Under the pieces are notes generated by a model. The model saw nothing but the letters and a program-made list of their open reading frames with translations. It ran no database searches and was not told the DNA's origin. The position numbers were made by a program, and so were the translations under genes. 64,000 nucleotides of DNA. Source: Prinia subflava (taxonomy: Eukaryota; Chordata; Aves; Passeriformes; Cisticolidae). The stretch is taken from assembly GCF_021018805.1 (NCBI RefSeq), contig NC_086253.1:11906735-11970734 (forward strand), read 5' to 3'. Of the stretch, positions 63,201 to 64,000 are shown piece by piece (the stretch's first letter is position 1; each line of letters opens with the position of its first letter).

Positions 63201-64000
63201 CTTATTCTAATACTTAATTTTGTTACTTACATATATATATGTATATGTAAAAACATATAAAATCCTTACGTCTACAGTTACTTTTCTGGAGCTGAGCTTC
63301 AGCTTTTAGTCTGTTTTACTTTCCTTGCCTGTTACATTTGTTTCTACTTATTATGCATCTCCTGTTTTAAAAATAATGAAATGTAGAACTTCTTGATGAG
63401 GGTGCAGATTTTTTGACTCCTTAGCAGTGACTGATGCAGTGCTCTGGGAAAACTGCCTGCCTATATCAGTAAACTCATGCCTCTTGTAATTGGACAGTAT
63501 TAATGTTTAGGAAGGCAATTGAAGAAGCTTTAAAAGAGCTGCAAGATGGTGGTCCCTGCAGGTCTGCAGGCAGCGTAGTAAATCATCATAGTGAGGAGAT
63601 GCAACAGCCAGCACGTGACAAAACAACTTACTACTATTCTGGCTGCTGATTCACAAGTCCTGCTGCAATTACAAGTGACAGTAGAGAGGCTGGGGAGAAA
63701 ACAGGGAGCCTGCTCTGGCAAATTCTAGATGGAGGACTTGCATTCATCTCTGTTCTGTAATGAGAGGGTGACAATGTCTGAGGCAGGTCCTGGGGACATA
63801 TGTCACCATAGTTCTGTGCCTTGGTTCCCCCCCAAGGTCACGTCACTGTTGCAGCACATGGAGAAGGGCTTTAAATCTGCTGAGTACATACTCTTTTGTT
63901 GTGCACTGGATTTAAAATGTCTTTTCCCCTCTCTTCTTTCTCCCTTAAAAATGTCTGTTTCTCCCTTTTTCCTTTTTCTAGAATGACAGAGGGCTATAAA
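57291..64000 (+). other. CRMP1: CRMP1 intron 1, distal part, running off the window
   Basis: Only the CpG-enriched patch at 61 kb and simple repeats stand out. The family-conserved beginning of exon 2 (SDRLLIKGG...) was not found in any frame, so the intron continues past the right edge. Confidence 0.75.
61020..61460. promoter_or_regulatory. CpG-enriched patch within CRMP1 intron 1
   Basis: CpG is scarce through most of 53-64 kb but concentrated here, especially at 61,026-61,155 (gttccgcgttg, gagcgacagccgccgcc, aacgagcggag, tgccgccgtg). It may be an intronic enhancer, a minor promoter or a remnant of one. No start site or exon was recognised. Confidence 0.3.

Noticed and set aside
63982..64000. 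Strong 3' splice-like site at the very end of the window, suggesting CRMP1 exon 2
   Set aside because: A pyrimidine tract ends in tctag, but in the required phase 0 the following bases read N-D-R-G-L-stop, not the conserved SDRLLIK. Too little sequence remains to judge.

Overview
The window is vertebrate nuclear DNA, most likely from a bird. Two first coding exons of the neuronal gene CRMP1 (collapsin response mediator protein 1; dihydropyrimidinase-like family) can be read on the + strand. The interspersed repeats are mainly truncated CR1 LINE 3' ends, there is one retroviral solo LTR, and repeat density is low, as is usual in avian genomes. A turtle or crocodilian is not strictly excluded by sequence alone. 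There are no operons, CRISPR arrays or prokaryotic features.

Layout. Positions 1-47,880 are AT-rich and CpG-poor, and I could not support a protein-coding gene there. This stretch holds CR1 fragments (about 4,585-5,090, 14,716-15,061, 37,965-38,350, plus shorter pieces), microsatellites, short tandem duplications, a pre-miRNA-like hairpin (7,701-7,788), a perfect 17-bp inverted repeat (47,095-47,134), a palindromic RFX X-box-like site (42,234-42,247) and one exon-like segment behind a strong 3' splice site (41,191-41,257). In human the gene upstream of CRMP1, in the same orientation, is JAKMIP1, so this is probably the JAKMIP1-CRMP1 intergenic interval. That is inference from synteny.

Positions about 47,880-50,420 form a large CpG island around the first exon of the long CRMP1 isoform: coding 49,324-49,695, 124 codons, followed by a GT splice donor. 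A second CpG island at about 51,880-53,060 surrounds the first exon of the short, canonical isoform: coding 52,413-52,451, 13 codons (MSYQGKKSIPHIT), also followed by a GT donor. Both exons end in phase 0, so either can splice to the same downstream exon 2. Between the two promoters lies a 39-bp minisatellite.

Positions 52,452-64,000 are the first intron shared by both isoforms. The conserved start of exon 2 (SDRLLIKGG in the family) was not found, so the rest of the gene lies beyond the right edge. The intron contains a 399-bp solo LTR at 56,886-57,284 with TG...CA ends, an intact 6-bp target duplication and a sense-strand AATAAA. Its 5' part is strongly self-complementary. A CpG-enriched patch lies near 61,020-61,460.

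No novel multi-gene system was found. The most notable items are the solo LTR with its folded U3-like region, the isolated hairpin at 7.7 kb, and the two-promoter structure of CRMP1 with repeats packed around the promoters.
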